A DNA stretch of 39,399 nt. It comes from Dysgonomonas sp. 520. Its GTDB lineage: Bacteria; Bacteroidota; Bacteroidia; Bacteroidales; Dysgonomonadaceae. How positions within the stretch are numbered: position 1 is the stretch's first letter; every line of letters starts with the position of its first letter. Of this stretch, positions 26,695 to 34,491 are shown piece by piece. The notes beneath the pieces were generated by a model. That model worked only from the letters and a program-made list of their open reading frames with translations. It was not told the DNA's origin and did not search any database. The stretch covers positions 1,113 through 40,511 of the forward strand of contig NZ_QVMP01000002.1 of the NCBI RefSeq assembly GCF_010501095.1, written 5' to 3'. Both the position numbers and the translations under genes were made by a program.

Positions 26695-27440
26695 TATTCT
26701 TGGTTGTTCCGGTTTATATTGTCAGAACCAATGGCATAATTGATATATCTTTTTTTCATCCAACGGTAAGCAAAGCAATCCATAAAAGGTCCTACCAGCC
26801 TGTTCCAAAGATGAAATTTAGATACTCCGGCAATACGTTCGAAGTGCCTTACCGGTATCTGCTTCACTTTGGCATCCTGCAATTGTATCAGGGCGGGCAG
26901 GAAACGGTGCATCCCGGTGAAAAGGGGAATACGTTTTGCATAGTCTGTTCTGATTATTTTCAAAGGGCAACCTGTATCTTCCACACCATCGTGCGTCATC
27001 ATACGCCGGAAGCCATTTGCTATTTTAGACGAAAGCCGTTTGCCCAAGCTGTCTTTTCGTCCTGTTCTTATACCCATTACAAGTTGATATTCGTAACGAT
27101 AGGGAAGAAGTAGTTCGAAGTCTTCGGGGGTAGTTTGCAAGTCGGCATCAATATACCCTACAAATTCAGATTCTGCAGTATCTATTCCTGCTTTGATGGC
27201 AGCACTCAGTCCGTTATTTTTAGTGAAAGCGATATAGTAAAAACCCTCGTTGCGCCTGCATACATCAACTATAAGTTCTCGGCTTTTGTCTTTAGATCCG
27301 TCATCAACAAAAAGGATACAGGTTTTTGCAGAGGATTCTTTCAAATATGCAGACAATTCTTTCTCAAGCCTGTCCATATTGTCTTCCTCGTTGTATATAG
27401 GAACTATTATCGTAAACTCGTATGCGCTTGTCTTATTCAT
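26694..27440 (-). CDS. Polyprenyl-phosphate glycosyltransferase, GT2 family
   Basis: The 248-residue enzyme has the GT-A fold signatures of the DPM1/ArnC/RgtE group: IIVPIYNEEDN at 11-21, D46-D47-G-S, and the metal-binding D98-A-D100 (GYIDADLQTTPED). It should move a sugar from a nucleotide donor to undecaprenyl phosphate at the cytosolic face. Unlike ArnC and GtrB it lacks two C-terminal membrane helices, so it may rely on the LABN partner encoded next to it for membrane attachment. It abuts the upstream GT-C gene with no gap. Confidence 0.88.
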   Translation of the reverse strand: MNKTSAYEFTIIVPIYNEEDNMDRLEKELSAYLKESSAKTCILFVDDGSKDKSRELIVDVCRRNEGFYYIAFTKNNGLSAAIKAGIDTAESEFVGYIDADLQTTPEDFELLLPYRYEYQLVMGIRTGRKDSLGKRLSSKIANGFRRMMTHDGVEDTGCPLKIIRTDYAKRIPLFTGMHRFLPALIQLQDAKVKQIPVRHFERIAGVSKFHLWNRLVGPFMDCFAYRWMKKRYINYAIGSDNINRNNQE

Positions 27441-29093
27441 TTATTTGGCTTTTATTATAGCAACTTCCCGTACTAAACTCCAATTGTATCTTTTATGCCC
27501 CGATTTTCTCCAATTATTGTCAAAAGTATCAATTTTTTTGATTTCCACATTCTTATTTGCGAAAATGCTGTCGATCGAAACTCCGCTGACCAACACAAAA
27601 GGCAGATTATTCATTATTTCCGAATCATCCGACAGATTCATCGGTTTTATGGTTTTATCTGCCTCATAAACTAACTCCATACGCAATTCTTCGCTGTCGT
27701 TATAGAAAAACGGAAGGTTCTCCACATCTTTGTTTTCCCTGATCATGCGGATGCTGTGCCTATCGGCATTGATAAACATTTGCCCGATGGGAATCATACA
27801 CACCGCACACACAAGAATCATGCTTGCGATGATGCCGACAAATACTTTTGCAGGCCGGATGCCACTTCTGCCGAAAAGAGAAAAAACGATATAGGCACTC
27901 AATCCCCAACTGAATATTGTTGCCGTTGCAAGAACAACAGCAGATATCTGGTTCTCCTTATAAAACATAATATAAAGAACAACAGGAAGAGCCACCAGTA
28001 TCAGGGCAATTATCGCCCCGTTTATCCTGAAAATGACCTTCTCGCCTTTCGTCGCCATGTTTTTTATACTATGATAGAAATAAAATCCCGTAACAATGGC
28101 TCCCGGTATAAGGATTGGCAGCAAATACCGTGTTTTCTTTTCAGGAATGACGGACAACAAAACCAGAGAGGCTATAAACCAAACCAGAGCAAATTTATAC
28201 TCTTTCCTGTATTCTTGTTTCTTGTAAACGAAAAAAGAAACGATAGCCGTAACAAGAAACAACGCCCATATTCCGGCTTCGGCAGGAAACTGCCAGTAGT
28301 AATACCACGGACGAACATTATGATTGAGCCACGACGACGATTCTTTCTGAGCCACAGCCGTCGCCATATCCTGATGAAAAAAGTAAATGTACGCCATCCA
28401 CCAAAGCGAAACTATGAGGCAAAGCAAAATCATCGCAACAAGTGGTGCAACTTTCCCTTTCATTTTTGGTCTGTAAACGGCTATATAACTTATCAGAAAC
28501 GGGAGAAACATGGCATAGAACGAAACCGGCCCTTTACCCAGAAAGGACAATCCGAGAAAAACACCTGCCAATATAAAGTTTTTCCATTGTGCGCCACTGC
28601 CTTCAAATGCTTTGAAGAGAAAATAAATTGCCCCAAGCATAAAACTGTGGCAATATATATCCCATGTGGCAGTTCGCCCCATCAGCACAATATTGAAACA
28701 TGTGGCTAGGATGAGCGAAGACAGAAGCCCGATGTTTCGGTTACGGGTAACCCGCGACACAAACAGATAGAGAAATATCACCATCAAGGTGGCGGATAGT
28801 CCTGCCATACACCTCTGAATGACGAGATTTCCGGGAATTATATTTTCTATGCCTGCTGCAATCCATGTGGGGAGCGGCGGTTTTTCGAGCCTCAATTCGC
28901 CATTCATAGTTGGCACAAGGTAATTTCCCTCGCGAACCATTTCCTGAGCCGTGGCCAGATTGCGAGACTCCATCAAATCGGCAGGAATAACTTGATTGTT
29001 AATGAAGAAGGTAAAAAAGCAAACCACAAAAATTGCCAGATAGTGAGTGAATAAGCTCTTTTTTTCTTCTTTTTCGGAATTTATCGTTGACAT
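27441..29093 (-). CDS. ArnT/GT39-like integral membrane glycosyltransferase
   Basis: This 550-residue GT-C enzyme should take a sugar from a polyprenyl-phosphate carrier and attach it to lipid A, core or another envelope acceptor on the periplasmic side. It has about 11-13 membrane helices. The first periplasmic loop holds the acidic catalytic region (ADLMESRNLATAQEM, 38-52) and the ArnT-type signature NGELRLEKPPLPTW (64-77); SFLGKGP is also typical. A soluble domain of about 110 residues follows the last helix. It is the first gene of the four-gene operon. The sugar is inferred from the epimerase, not from this sequence. Confidence 0.88.
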   Translation of the reverse strand: MSTINSEKEEKKSLFTHYLAIFVVCFFTFFINNQVIPADLMESRNLATAQEMVREGNYLVPTMNGELRLEKPPLPTWIAAGIENIIPGNLVIQRCMAGLSATLMVIFLYLFVSRVTRNRNIGLLSSLILATCFNIVLMGRTATWDIYCHSFMLGAIYFLFKAFEGSGAQWKNFILAGVFLGLSFLGKGPVSFYAMFLPFLISYIAVYRPKMKGKVAPLVAMILLCLIVSLWWMAYIYFFHQDMATAVAQKESSSWLNHNVRPWYYYWQFPAEAGIWALFLVTAIVSFFVYKKQEYRKEYKFALVWFIASLVLLSVIPEKKTRYLLPILIPGAIVTGFYFYHSIKNMATKGEKVIFRINGAIIALILVALPVVLYIMFYKENQISAVVLATATIFSWGLSAYIVFSLFGRSGIRPAKVFVGIIASMILVCAVCMIPIGQMFINADRHSIRMIRENKDVENLPFFYNDSEELRMELVYEADKTIKPMNLSDDSEIMNNLPFVLVSGVSIDSIFANKNVEIKKIDTFDNNWRKSGHKRYNWSLVREVAIIKAK

Positions 29094-29123
29094 TCGATTT
29101 TATTAATCATTACGTTTTGCTTG

Positions 29124-29131
29124 CAAAAATA
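29124..29131 (-). promoter_or_regulatory. Possible promoter -7 element of the glycosylation operon
   Basis: TATTTTTG on the minus strand fits TAnnTTTG and lies 31 bp before the ArnT-like start codon. A -33 partner at the right distance was not found, so the call rests on the -7 element and position only. Confidence 0.4.
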
Positions 29132-29221
29132 GGTTAATTGTCTCAATTCAGAGTGTTAGCCATCTGACAATGAATATCTGCAAGATGCAATTTAACTTTG
29201 TTTAACTAATGATATGAAGAT

Positions 29222-29258
29222 AAAAAAACAGGACAAGCCTTACGGTTGCCCTGTTTCT
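29222..29258 (-). terminator. Intrinsic terminator of the collagen-like lipoprotein gene
   Basis: On the minus strand AAACAGG (29255-29250 region) pairs with CCTGTTT (29232-29226), helped by CAA/TTG inside, and is followed by a T-run. It lies just behind the lipoprotein stop and insulates the glycosylation operon from queA transcription. Confidence 0.75.
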
Positions 29259-29273
29259 TTTACGTGTGTATTT

Positions 29274-29729
29274 TTAGTAAAGCATTACTATTTTGAAATT
29301 ATACAATGGAGGTTGTTGTTTTGCCTTGCTATGCCATTGGAAAATAAATTCAACTGTTCTGTTCAAATCCAAAGACACATTGTATTGTATTAATACTGGA
29401 TTATTGGTATCTCCTTTAAACTCAAGCGGAAAAAGACGTTCGTCTACCCCCTGAGTTCCCAAATATACAAATCCCAGAATTCCACCATCTTCATAAAAAT
29501 CTTCGTTCAAGGCAGGCAAATCTCCAATAAAACGATACGTTTTATCATCCTCGTTCCATTCCCACTGATTGGATTTTACTGTAAAATCCGCAATCTTCCA
29601 TATAGTTTCAGCACCATCTTGTCCATCTCGTCCCGGAGGGCCTGTTGGTCCTTCACATGCACTGAATATGAATAGTGAAGCTAATAACATCACTGTTATT
29701 TTTCCAAAATCTTGTAATCTTTTTTTCAT
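29274..29729 (-). CDS. Lipoprotein with short collagen-like stretch
   Basis: The 151-residue protein has a lipoprotein signal peptide (basic start, hydrophobic core, lipobox FSAC with C25). Right after the anchor come five Gly-X-Y triplets (GPTGPPGRDGQDGAE, 27-41), then a beta-rich domain of about 105 residues of unknown function ending in YNFKIVMLY. Similar 'CEGPTGPPG' lipoproteins are common in Bacteroidota, where the stretch may act as a stiff spacer or trimerising stalk. It lies 38 bp after queA on the same strand and is followed by a terminator, so it may be partly cotranscribed with queA. Confidence 0.85.
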   Translation of the reverse strand: MKKRLQDFGKITVMLLASLFIFSACEGPTGPPGRDGQDGAETIWKIADFTVKSNQWEWNEDDKTYRFIGDLPALNEDFYEDGGILGFVYLGTQGVDERLFPLEFKGDTNNPVLIQYNVSLDLNRTVEFIFQWHSKAKQQPPLYNFKIVMLY

Positions 29730-29767
29730 TTTGTTATTTTTAATTAAAGTTGTCAGATATATAGAAT

Positions 29768-30988
29768 TTATTTTTTCCTGAATAAGAGAGAGCTATCCCC
29801 ATAACTCAAAAACCGATAATTATTAAACAAAGCGTGATTGTAAATTGTTTTCCACCCATTTCCGATAAATGCCGAAACCAACAGCAGCAAAGTGCTTTTA
29901 GGTTGATGGAAATTCGTAATCATGGCATCCACTATTTTGAAATCGTAACCGGGCACAATCATTATTTGTGTGTCGGCAATCAGTGTTTCAAAGTTGTGTT
30001 GTTCCAGATATTCGATAATATTAGTTAACGCTTTTTCTTTGCTTATATTATTCTCAGACTCGTAAGGTTGCCATTGGTTTACTCTCAAACCCGAATTTTC
30101 TTTCTTTTCGAGAAGATTTCCTAAATGATAGAGGCTTTCCAGAGTTCGCACGGATGTTGTTCCCACGGCAACAATGCTACCTTTATGGTGCAAGATTTGT
30201 TCAATTGCAGTTTTGCCGACCGAAATAAATTCGGTGTGCATTTCATGGTTTTCTATTGTTTCCGTTTTCACGGGTTTGAAAGTCCCTGCCCCTACGTGAA
30301 GAGTCACCTCTGAGGTTTGCATACCCTTTGCTTTCAACCTGTCGAATACATCTTCCGTGAAGTGTAAACCTGCAGTGGGAGCAGCAACCGAACCTTTTAT
30401 TTTTGAATAAAGGGTCTGATAAGTCTCTTTGTCTTTCGATTCGGTTTTTCGGTTGAGATAAGGGGGGATAGGCAATTCACCGCCAATCTCCAACAGGTCG
30501 GAAAAAGTATAATTGTCATTATCCCACTCAAATTCTACGATATGGGCATCGCCTAAAGTTGTTAACTTTTGAGCTTTCAGGTTAATTACATCGCCGTTTT
30601 TCTCAATGGATTTTGCCAGACTTCCCTCTTTCCATTTTTTCAGGTTCCCGATCAGGCATATCCACGAGCACTTATGCGTTTGCTGGAAATTCAGGGCATA
30701 ATCGTGCGGAGAATATGGGTCGAGACAAAAAATTTCGATCTGAGCGCCTGTTTCTTTCCTGAAGTATAAACGGGCTTGTATGACCTTTGTGTTATTGAAA
30801 ACAATGAGGCTATCGGAAGGAAGACTATCGGGAAGATCAGAAAAATTTTGGTCTTTAATCTCTCCGTCTTTGTATATCAAAAGTTTCGATAAATCCCGTT
30901 TTTGCAAGGGGTATTTAGCTATCTTTTCGTCAGGAAGATTATAGTTATACTCTTCTATATGGATTTGCTTCAGGTCCGATATTTGCAT
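29768..30988 (-). CDS. queA: S-adenosylmethionine:tRNA ribosyltransferase-isomerase
   Basis: QueA builds the epoxyqueuosine ring on tRNA in queuosine synthesis. The sequence has YNLPDEKIAKYPLQKRDLSK, then DSLIVFNNTKVIQARL, KGSVAAPTAGLHFTEDVFDR, EVTLHVGAGTFKPVKTE and NFHQPKSTLLLLVSAFIG, all diagnostic. At 406 residues it belongs to the longer type frequent in Bacteroidota; the E. coli enzyme has about 356. It is divergent from the Smr gene across a 70-bp intergenic region. Confidence 0.96.
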   Translation of the reverse strand: MQISDLKQIHIEEYNYNLPDEKIAKYPLQKRDLSKLLIYKDGEIKDQNFSDLPDSLPSDSLIVFNNTKVIQARLYFRKETGAQIEIFCLDPYSPHDYALNFQQTHKCSWICLIGNLKKWKEGSLAKSIEKNGDVINLKAQKLTTLGDAHIVEFEWDNDNYTFSDLLEIGGELPIPPYLNRKTESKDKETYQTLYSKIKGSVAAPTAGLHFTEDVFDRLKAKGMQTSEVTLHVGAGTFKPVKTETIENHEMHTEFISVGKTAIEQILHHKGSIVAVGTTSVRTLESLYHLGNLLEKKENSGLRVNQWQPYESENNISKEKALTNIIEYLEQHNFETLIADTQIMIVPGYDFKIVDAMITNFHQPKSTLLLLVSAFIGNGWKTIYNHALFNNYRFLSYGDSSLLFRKK

Positions 30989-31058
30989 TTTTTGTATTGT
31001 TTAATCCGACAAAATTACTCAACTTTGTGCGATTTCAAAGAAAGAAAACTATATAGAT

Positions 31059-32090
31059 ATGAAAATTGGCGATAAAGTTAGGTTCCTGAATGCCGTTGGA
31101 GGAGGTATCGTAAAAGGATTTAAGGGAAAAGACCTTGTGATTGTTGATGATGACGGATTCGACACCCCGGTTCTGATCAGGGAATGTGTTGTGATTGAGC
31201 CTGCCAACGAATCGCAGGTACGCCAAACGGTGAAACCGACGGAGCAATTTGTGCAACAAACAAAAGTTGAAGAGCCTGTTGTGGTTGAAGAAACAAAAGA
31301 AGGCGAGCAGATAACCGTTTGTCTGGCTTATCTGCCTGTTGACATAAAAAACCTGAGTACAACCGGTTATGAGACTTACCTTGTGAATGAGAGCAACTAC
31401 TATCTTTCATACAACTACATGAACAGGTATAAAGATGAGTGGAACTCTCTGGCATCGGGCATTATTGAGCCTAACACGAAGATATTTCTCGAAGAATTTG
31501 AAAAACCCGATTTAAATGACAGGGAAAGAGTATCTTTGCAATTCATTGCTTACAAAAAAGACAAGCCTTACAAAGCTAAAAATCCTTGTTCGGTGGATTT
31601 GAAAATTGATACGGTAAAATTCTACAAACTGCACAGTTTCCGTGAGAATGATTATTTCAATGAAGACGCAATAGTTTATTATGTGATGCGAAAAGATCTT
31701 CCGGAAAAAGAATTCACGATTTCGGCAGAAGACCTTCAGCAAGCTATGCTGCAAAAGGAACAGGCTGAACGCAGGGAAAAGAAACCGGTGAAAAAGCAAA
31801 GCGGGTCGGACATTGTAGAAGTCGATCTTCACATAAACGAGTTGCTGGACAATACGAATGGACTTTCCAACAAAGATATACTTGATTATCAGCTTGCGAA
31901 ATTTCGGGAGGTGATGGATGAATACAAAAACAAAAAGGGGCAAAAAATTGTTTTCATTCATGGAAAGGGCGACGGAGTATTGAAAAACAGTATACTGAAA
32001 GAATTAAAAGAAAAATACAAGTCGGCATATTATCAGGATGCCTCTTTCAAGGAATATGGTTTTGGAGCAACCATGATTACGATTAAATAA
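31059..32090 (+). CDS. DUF2027 and Smr-domain protein
   Basis: The 343-residue protein begins with a DUF2027-type segment (MKIGDKVRFLNAVGGGIVKG), has a central beta-rich domain (about 85-215), a Lys/Glu linker (about 226-250) and a C-terminal Smr domain (about 255-343) with VDLHINEL and the IHGKGDGVLK loop. Smr domains are nucleases of nucleic-acid repair or, as shown for some bacterial SMR proteins, cleave stalled mRNA. The first motif here is DLH, as in active members. This architecture is common in Bacteroidota; its biological role is not established. The start is 1059 bases after 30000, right behind a CAACTTTG -7-like element. Confidence 0.92.
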   Translation: MKIGDKVRFLNAVGGGIVKGFKGKDLVIVDDDGFDTPVLIRECVVIEPANESQVRQTVKPTEQFVQQTKVEEPVVVEETKEGEQITVCLAYLPVDIKNLSTTGYETYLVNESNYYLSYNYMNRYKDEWNSLASGIIEPNTKIFLEEFEKPDLNDRERVSLQFIAYKKDKPYKAKNPCSVDLKIDTVKFYKLHSFRENDYFNEDAIVYYVMRKDLPEKEFTISAEDLQQAMLQKEQAERREKKPVKKQSGSDIVEVDLHINELLDNTNGLSNKDILDYQLAKFREVMDEYKNKKGQKIVFIHGKGDGVLKNSILKELKEKYKSAYYQDASFKEYGFGATMITIK

Positions 32091-32092
32091 AG

Positions 32093-32131
32093 GCTTGTCA
32101 TCCTGAGTATAGCGAAGCATGGCAAGCAAGA
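32093..32131. repeat. Fragment of the TTGTCATCCTGAG repeat family
   Basis: TTGTCATCCTGAG followed by GCGAAGCATGGC matches one arm of the dispersed palindrome seen at 24905 and 38755. No second arm is present, so this is a partial copy. Confidence 0.6.
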
Positions 32132-32162
32132 TGGTTTATATAAATTTCTAAATATTATACAA

Positions 32163-32765
32163 ATGAAGCAAAAACTATTACAATTAGCATTAATCGTTAT
32201 GACAACGATAACGATCTCCGGCTGTGGCACATCGGTCGGCAACAGCCTTATGGGTGCATACAACATGACTCAGTGCGAGTATTCATACAATTCAATCTCC
32301 AACCTGAGCGTATCGGGCGTTAATCTGGGGAGCGGCAGTTCGTTGAGTGCTGCTAACGTTTTGAAACTTACAAGCCTACTGACCGGCAATGCCAGTTCAA
32401 TCCCTATGAATTTTACCGTGAACCTGAACGTGAAAAACCCGAATCAGACAGCGGCTTTGTTGAGCGGACTGCAATACAACATCAAGATTGACGGCATCAA
32501 TTTCACTAACGGGGCTTTGAATCAAAGTTTAAATATTCCTTCGGGAGGGACACAAAATCTGCCTTTAACTATCGGTATGGATGTAGCCAGCCTGATGAAG
32601 AGCAATACTCAGAGCTCTGTTCTGAACATTGTGAAAAACTTTATTGGCATAGGTTCTGAAAAATCGAATGTAACACTGGAGTTGAAACCATCCTTCAATA
32701 TCGGCGGACAATCTATCATGTCGCCTGTGGCGGTTCCGGTGAGTTTTTCGTTTGGAGGAAAATAA
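32163..32765 (+). CDS. Lipoprotein with LEA14-type (LEA_2/WHy) domain
   Basis: The 200-residue protein has a lipoprotein signal (lipobox ISGC, C21). Residues about 78-195 show the alternating beta pattern of late-embryogenesis-abundant type 2 domains: PMNFTVNLNVKNPNQTAALL, then LQYNIKIDGINFTNGALNQS and a final FGGK. Such proteins sit in the periplasmic or outer leaflet and often help stress tolerance, but the role here is unknown. It is a single gene that ends at a hairpin terminator shared with birA. Confidence 0.8.
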   Translation: MKQKLLQLALIVMTTITISGCGTSVGNSLMGAYNMTQCEYSYNSISNLSVSGVNLGSGSSLSAANVLKLTSLLTGNASSIPMNFTVNLNVKNPNQTAALLSGLQYNIKIDGINFTNGALNQSLNIPSGGTQNLPLTIGMDVASLMKSNTQSSVLNIVKNFIGIGSEKSNVTLELKPSFNIGGQSIMSPVAVPVSFSFGGK

Positions 32766-32785
32766 AGATAGTTTAAAATACAAAG

Positions 32786-32818
32786 AAACCCGATTTGGAA
32801 AAATTCAAATCGGGTTTT
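32786..32818. terminator. Bidirectional intrinsic terminator
   Basis: AAACCCGATTTG pairs with CAAATCGGGTTT (12 bp, loop of 8 nt), with A- and T-rich flanks on both sides. It lies between the convergent LEA-type lipoprotein gene and birA and overlaps the last bases of birA. Confidence 0.85.
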
Positions 32819-33560
32819 ATTTCATTACAAACTCCACTTCTTTGAACAAGAAGAAGCGACTGTTTCCATCTTTATCAGTAAGTATAAGAGTGCCGTTTGA
32901 CTCTATGTCCGAAATTTGAGCCTCAAATATTTCATTTGTTTTGGTATCCCTGAACATTCCTGTCGAAAAAAGGTCTTTTTTATATTCCCTGACTACTTCA
33001 TTTTCTTCTCCCGATTTTATTTTCTCGTAATAATACAGGATGCGGGCGATTGTTTTCTTTAGGATATCAATTCTGTCGAATTCTTTTCCGGCAATCATCC
33101 TCAGGGAAACGGGTTGTGGTCGGCACTCAAATTGCTCCTGATTGATATTTATGCCGATCCCTACCACAGATTCGGATATACGGTCATCTTCCAGTTTGTT
33201 TTCTATCAGTATTCCGCATATCTTCCTGTTTTTCCAATAGATATCGTTAGGCCATTTTATTTTTATCTGGCCTGTATATTCCGATAAGACATCCCTGATA
33301 GCCAAAGCCACACATTGTGAAATGAGAAATTGCTTGCCGATGGGGATGAAGTATGGATACAAAATTGTACTGAACAGTAAATTTTTCTCCTTCTCCGATT
33401 CCCACGAATTGCCTCTTTGTCCTTTTCCCGACGACTGAAAGTTGGCAGAAACGACGGTGGCTTCCAACAATTTTTCATTGGAAGATAATCCATTTAGATA
33501 AATATTTGTGGAGGTTGTCTCTTCTATGTTTATGATAGGAGGCAATTCTTTATTGTTCAT
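32817..33560 (-). CDS. birA: Biotin--[acetyl-CoA carboxylase] ligase
   Basis: This 247-residue enzyme attaches biotin to carrier proteins through biotinyl-AMP. It is the catalytic core only: no N-terminal winged helix, so it should not act as a repressor. Motifs include ETTSTNIYL near residue 15, the biotinyl-AMP loop SSGKGQRGNSW, IKWPNDIYWKNRKICGILIE and GIGININQ. Its start lies within the end of the MmcQ/YjbR gene (11-bp overlap). Confidence 0.94.
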   Translation of the reverse strand: MNNKELPPIINIEETTSTNIYLNGLSSNEKLLEATVVSANFQSSGKGQRGNSWESEKEKNLLFSTILYPYFIPIGKQFLISQCVALAIRDVLSEYTGQIKIKWPNDIYWKNRKICGILIENKLEDDRISESVVGIGININQEQFECRPQPVSLRMIAGKEFDRIDILKKTIARILYYYEKIKSGEENEVVREYKKDLFSTGMFRDTKTNEIFEAQISDIESNGTLILTDKDGNSRFFLFKEVEFVMK

Positions 33561-33924
33561 CTTTCAAATTCCGGTATTCTTCCTGTGTCTTCTTCGGCAA
33601 CTTTTTTATGACTTCATCTACAGAATGTTGTATCCATGCCCTGAGCTCATCGGCAGGCATACCGCTTTCGAGGTAAATACTGTTCCAATATTTCTTATTG
33701 CTGTGATAGCCGGGTATCACACAGTTATACTTTTCTCTGAGTTCCACAGCTTTTTCCGGATCACATTTCAGGTTAATCATAAATCCCCCATCATGTTGTT
33801 CCAATCCCATATAGGCGAACATCTTTCCCATTACTTTAAAAACGAGGGTTGTTTCGTCGAAGGGGAAACATTCTTCCGCACCTTTTATACTTAAACAAAA
33901 TTCACGGGTTTTTTCTATATTCAT
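33550..33924 (-). CDS. MmcQ/YjbR family protein
   Basis: The 124-residue protein has the family pattern FCLSIKGAEECFPFDETTLV, FKVMGKMFAYMGLEQ, INLKCDPEKAVELREKY and GYHSNKKYWNSIYL. It adopts a CyaY-like DNA-binding fold in characterised members, but its function is not settled. It is upstream of and overlaps birA by 11 bp; the two form a small operon. Confidence 0.93.
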   Translation of the reverse strand: MNIEKTREFCLSIKGAEECFPFDETTLVFKVMGKMFAYMGLEQHDGGFMINLKCDPEKAVELREKYNCVIPGYHSNKKYWNSIYLESGMPADELRAWIQHSVDEVIKKLPKKTQEEYRNLKDEQ

Positions 33925-33970
33925 ATTTTTCTATATAAAAGTCATCTCAACTAATTAAATATCAAGTCTG

Positions 33971-34015
33971 CCCGAAATGTTTGTCATGCTGAGCAACGCG
34001 AAGCATCTAAAAAAT
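33971..34015. repeat. 45-bp direct repeat, left copy
   Basis: It starts CCCGAAATGTTTGTCATGCT and ends CATCTAAAAAAT. The right copy at 34365-34409 differs at two positions. It contains the TGTCATGCTGAG motif of the dispersed palindrome family. Confidence 0.85.
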
Positions 34016-34045
34016 GCATAACAGTTATCAGTCAACACTTTGTCC

Positions 34046-34127
34046 TCTGGGGTTTGTAACCCCGGAGTTATTATTTTCCGGATTTAAAATCCGAATAGTA
34101 ACCAAGCATGGGATTACAAATCCCATG
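34046..34127. repeat. Three-palindrome REP-like unit, copy 3
   Basis: This is the dispersed relative of the units at 20092 and 20280, about 14 kb away. All three palindromes are intact (GGGGTT/AACCCC, CGGATTT/AAATCCG, CATGGGATT/AATCCCATG). Similarity begins upstream at ACAGTTATCAGTCAACACTT (34021) and ends after the third palindrome, which defines the unit's borders. Confidence 0.8.
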
Positions 34128-34135
34128 CGACGGCA

Positions 34136-34157
34136 AGAGCAGAGCCCTGCCCCTACA
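34136..34157. repeat. Orphan arm of the 90-bp MITE-like element
   Basis: These 22 bases are an exact inverted copy of 20390-20411, the outer part of one arm of the 20388-20477 element. The other arm is missing. Confidence 0.8.
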
Positions 34158-34241
34158 CCTCTTCCTAACCCTCTCCAAAAGAGAGGGAATAAAACCCCTC
34201 CTCCTTTAGAGGGAGGAGGAGAGGGGGTGCGTTTGCAGGGT

Positions 34242-34362
34242 GTGTGTCAAAAGTCTTTTCTACCCCTAGATCCCCTAAAGGGGACTTTTAAAACAATTGA
34301 TAATCAATACACCCCTTTAGGGGTTGGGGGTTATTTTCTGAAATTTGGAACTTTTGACACAC
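34242..34362. repeat. 121-bp MITE-like element with 13-bp terminal inverted repeats
   Basis: GTGTGTCAAAAGT at the left end and ACTTTTGACACAC at the right end are perfect inverted repeats. Inside are two more palindromes, CCCCTAAAGGGG and CCCCTTTAGGGG. It encodes nothing and is a typical size for a non-autonomous transposable element. Confidence 0.7.
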
Positions 34363-34364
34363 GC

Positions 34365-34409
34365 CCCGAAATGTTTGTCATGCTGAGTAACACGAAGCAT
34401 CTAAAAAAT
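34365..34409. repeat. 45-bp direct repeat, right copy
   Basis: It matches 33971-34015 at 43 of 45 positions in the same orientation. The pair brackets about 350 bp of other repeats. Confidence 0.85.
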
Positions 34410-34491
34410 ACTCCTTAATACAAAGATATAATAGAAAACGAATATTAGCCCGTCGACCAACAGTAAAACGTAAATTTGAAGCTCAAGAGAG

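Larger units (their letters stand above)
33925..34491. repeat. 567-bp gene-free mosaic of small palindromic elements
   Basis: No gene is credible here. From left to right: a 45-bp direct repeat copy, a three-palindrome REP-like unit, a 22-nt arm of the 20388 element, CCTCTCC/GGAGAGG-type palindromes (about 34160-34230), a 121-bp element with 13-bp terminal inverted repeats, and the second 45-bp direct repeat copy. An open frame across 34014-34418 is a by-product of the repeats. Confidence 0.75.

Noticed and set aside
27756-28709. 317-residue open frame antisense to the ArnT-like gene
   Set aside because: The composition is unlike a protein (very rich in Arg, Asn, His and Lys, without a hydrophobic core), and the opposite strand has a clear family match.
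29190-29202. Plus-strand TAACTTTG element
   Set aside because: There is no plus-strand gene downstream until 31059 and no -33 partner; probably a chance match in AT-rich DNA.
34014-34418. 134-residue open frame on the plus strand
   Set aside because: It is made wholly of repeat elements and shares its start with the repeat-derived frame at 20086.
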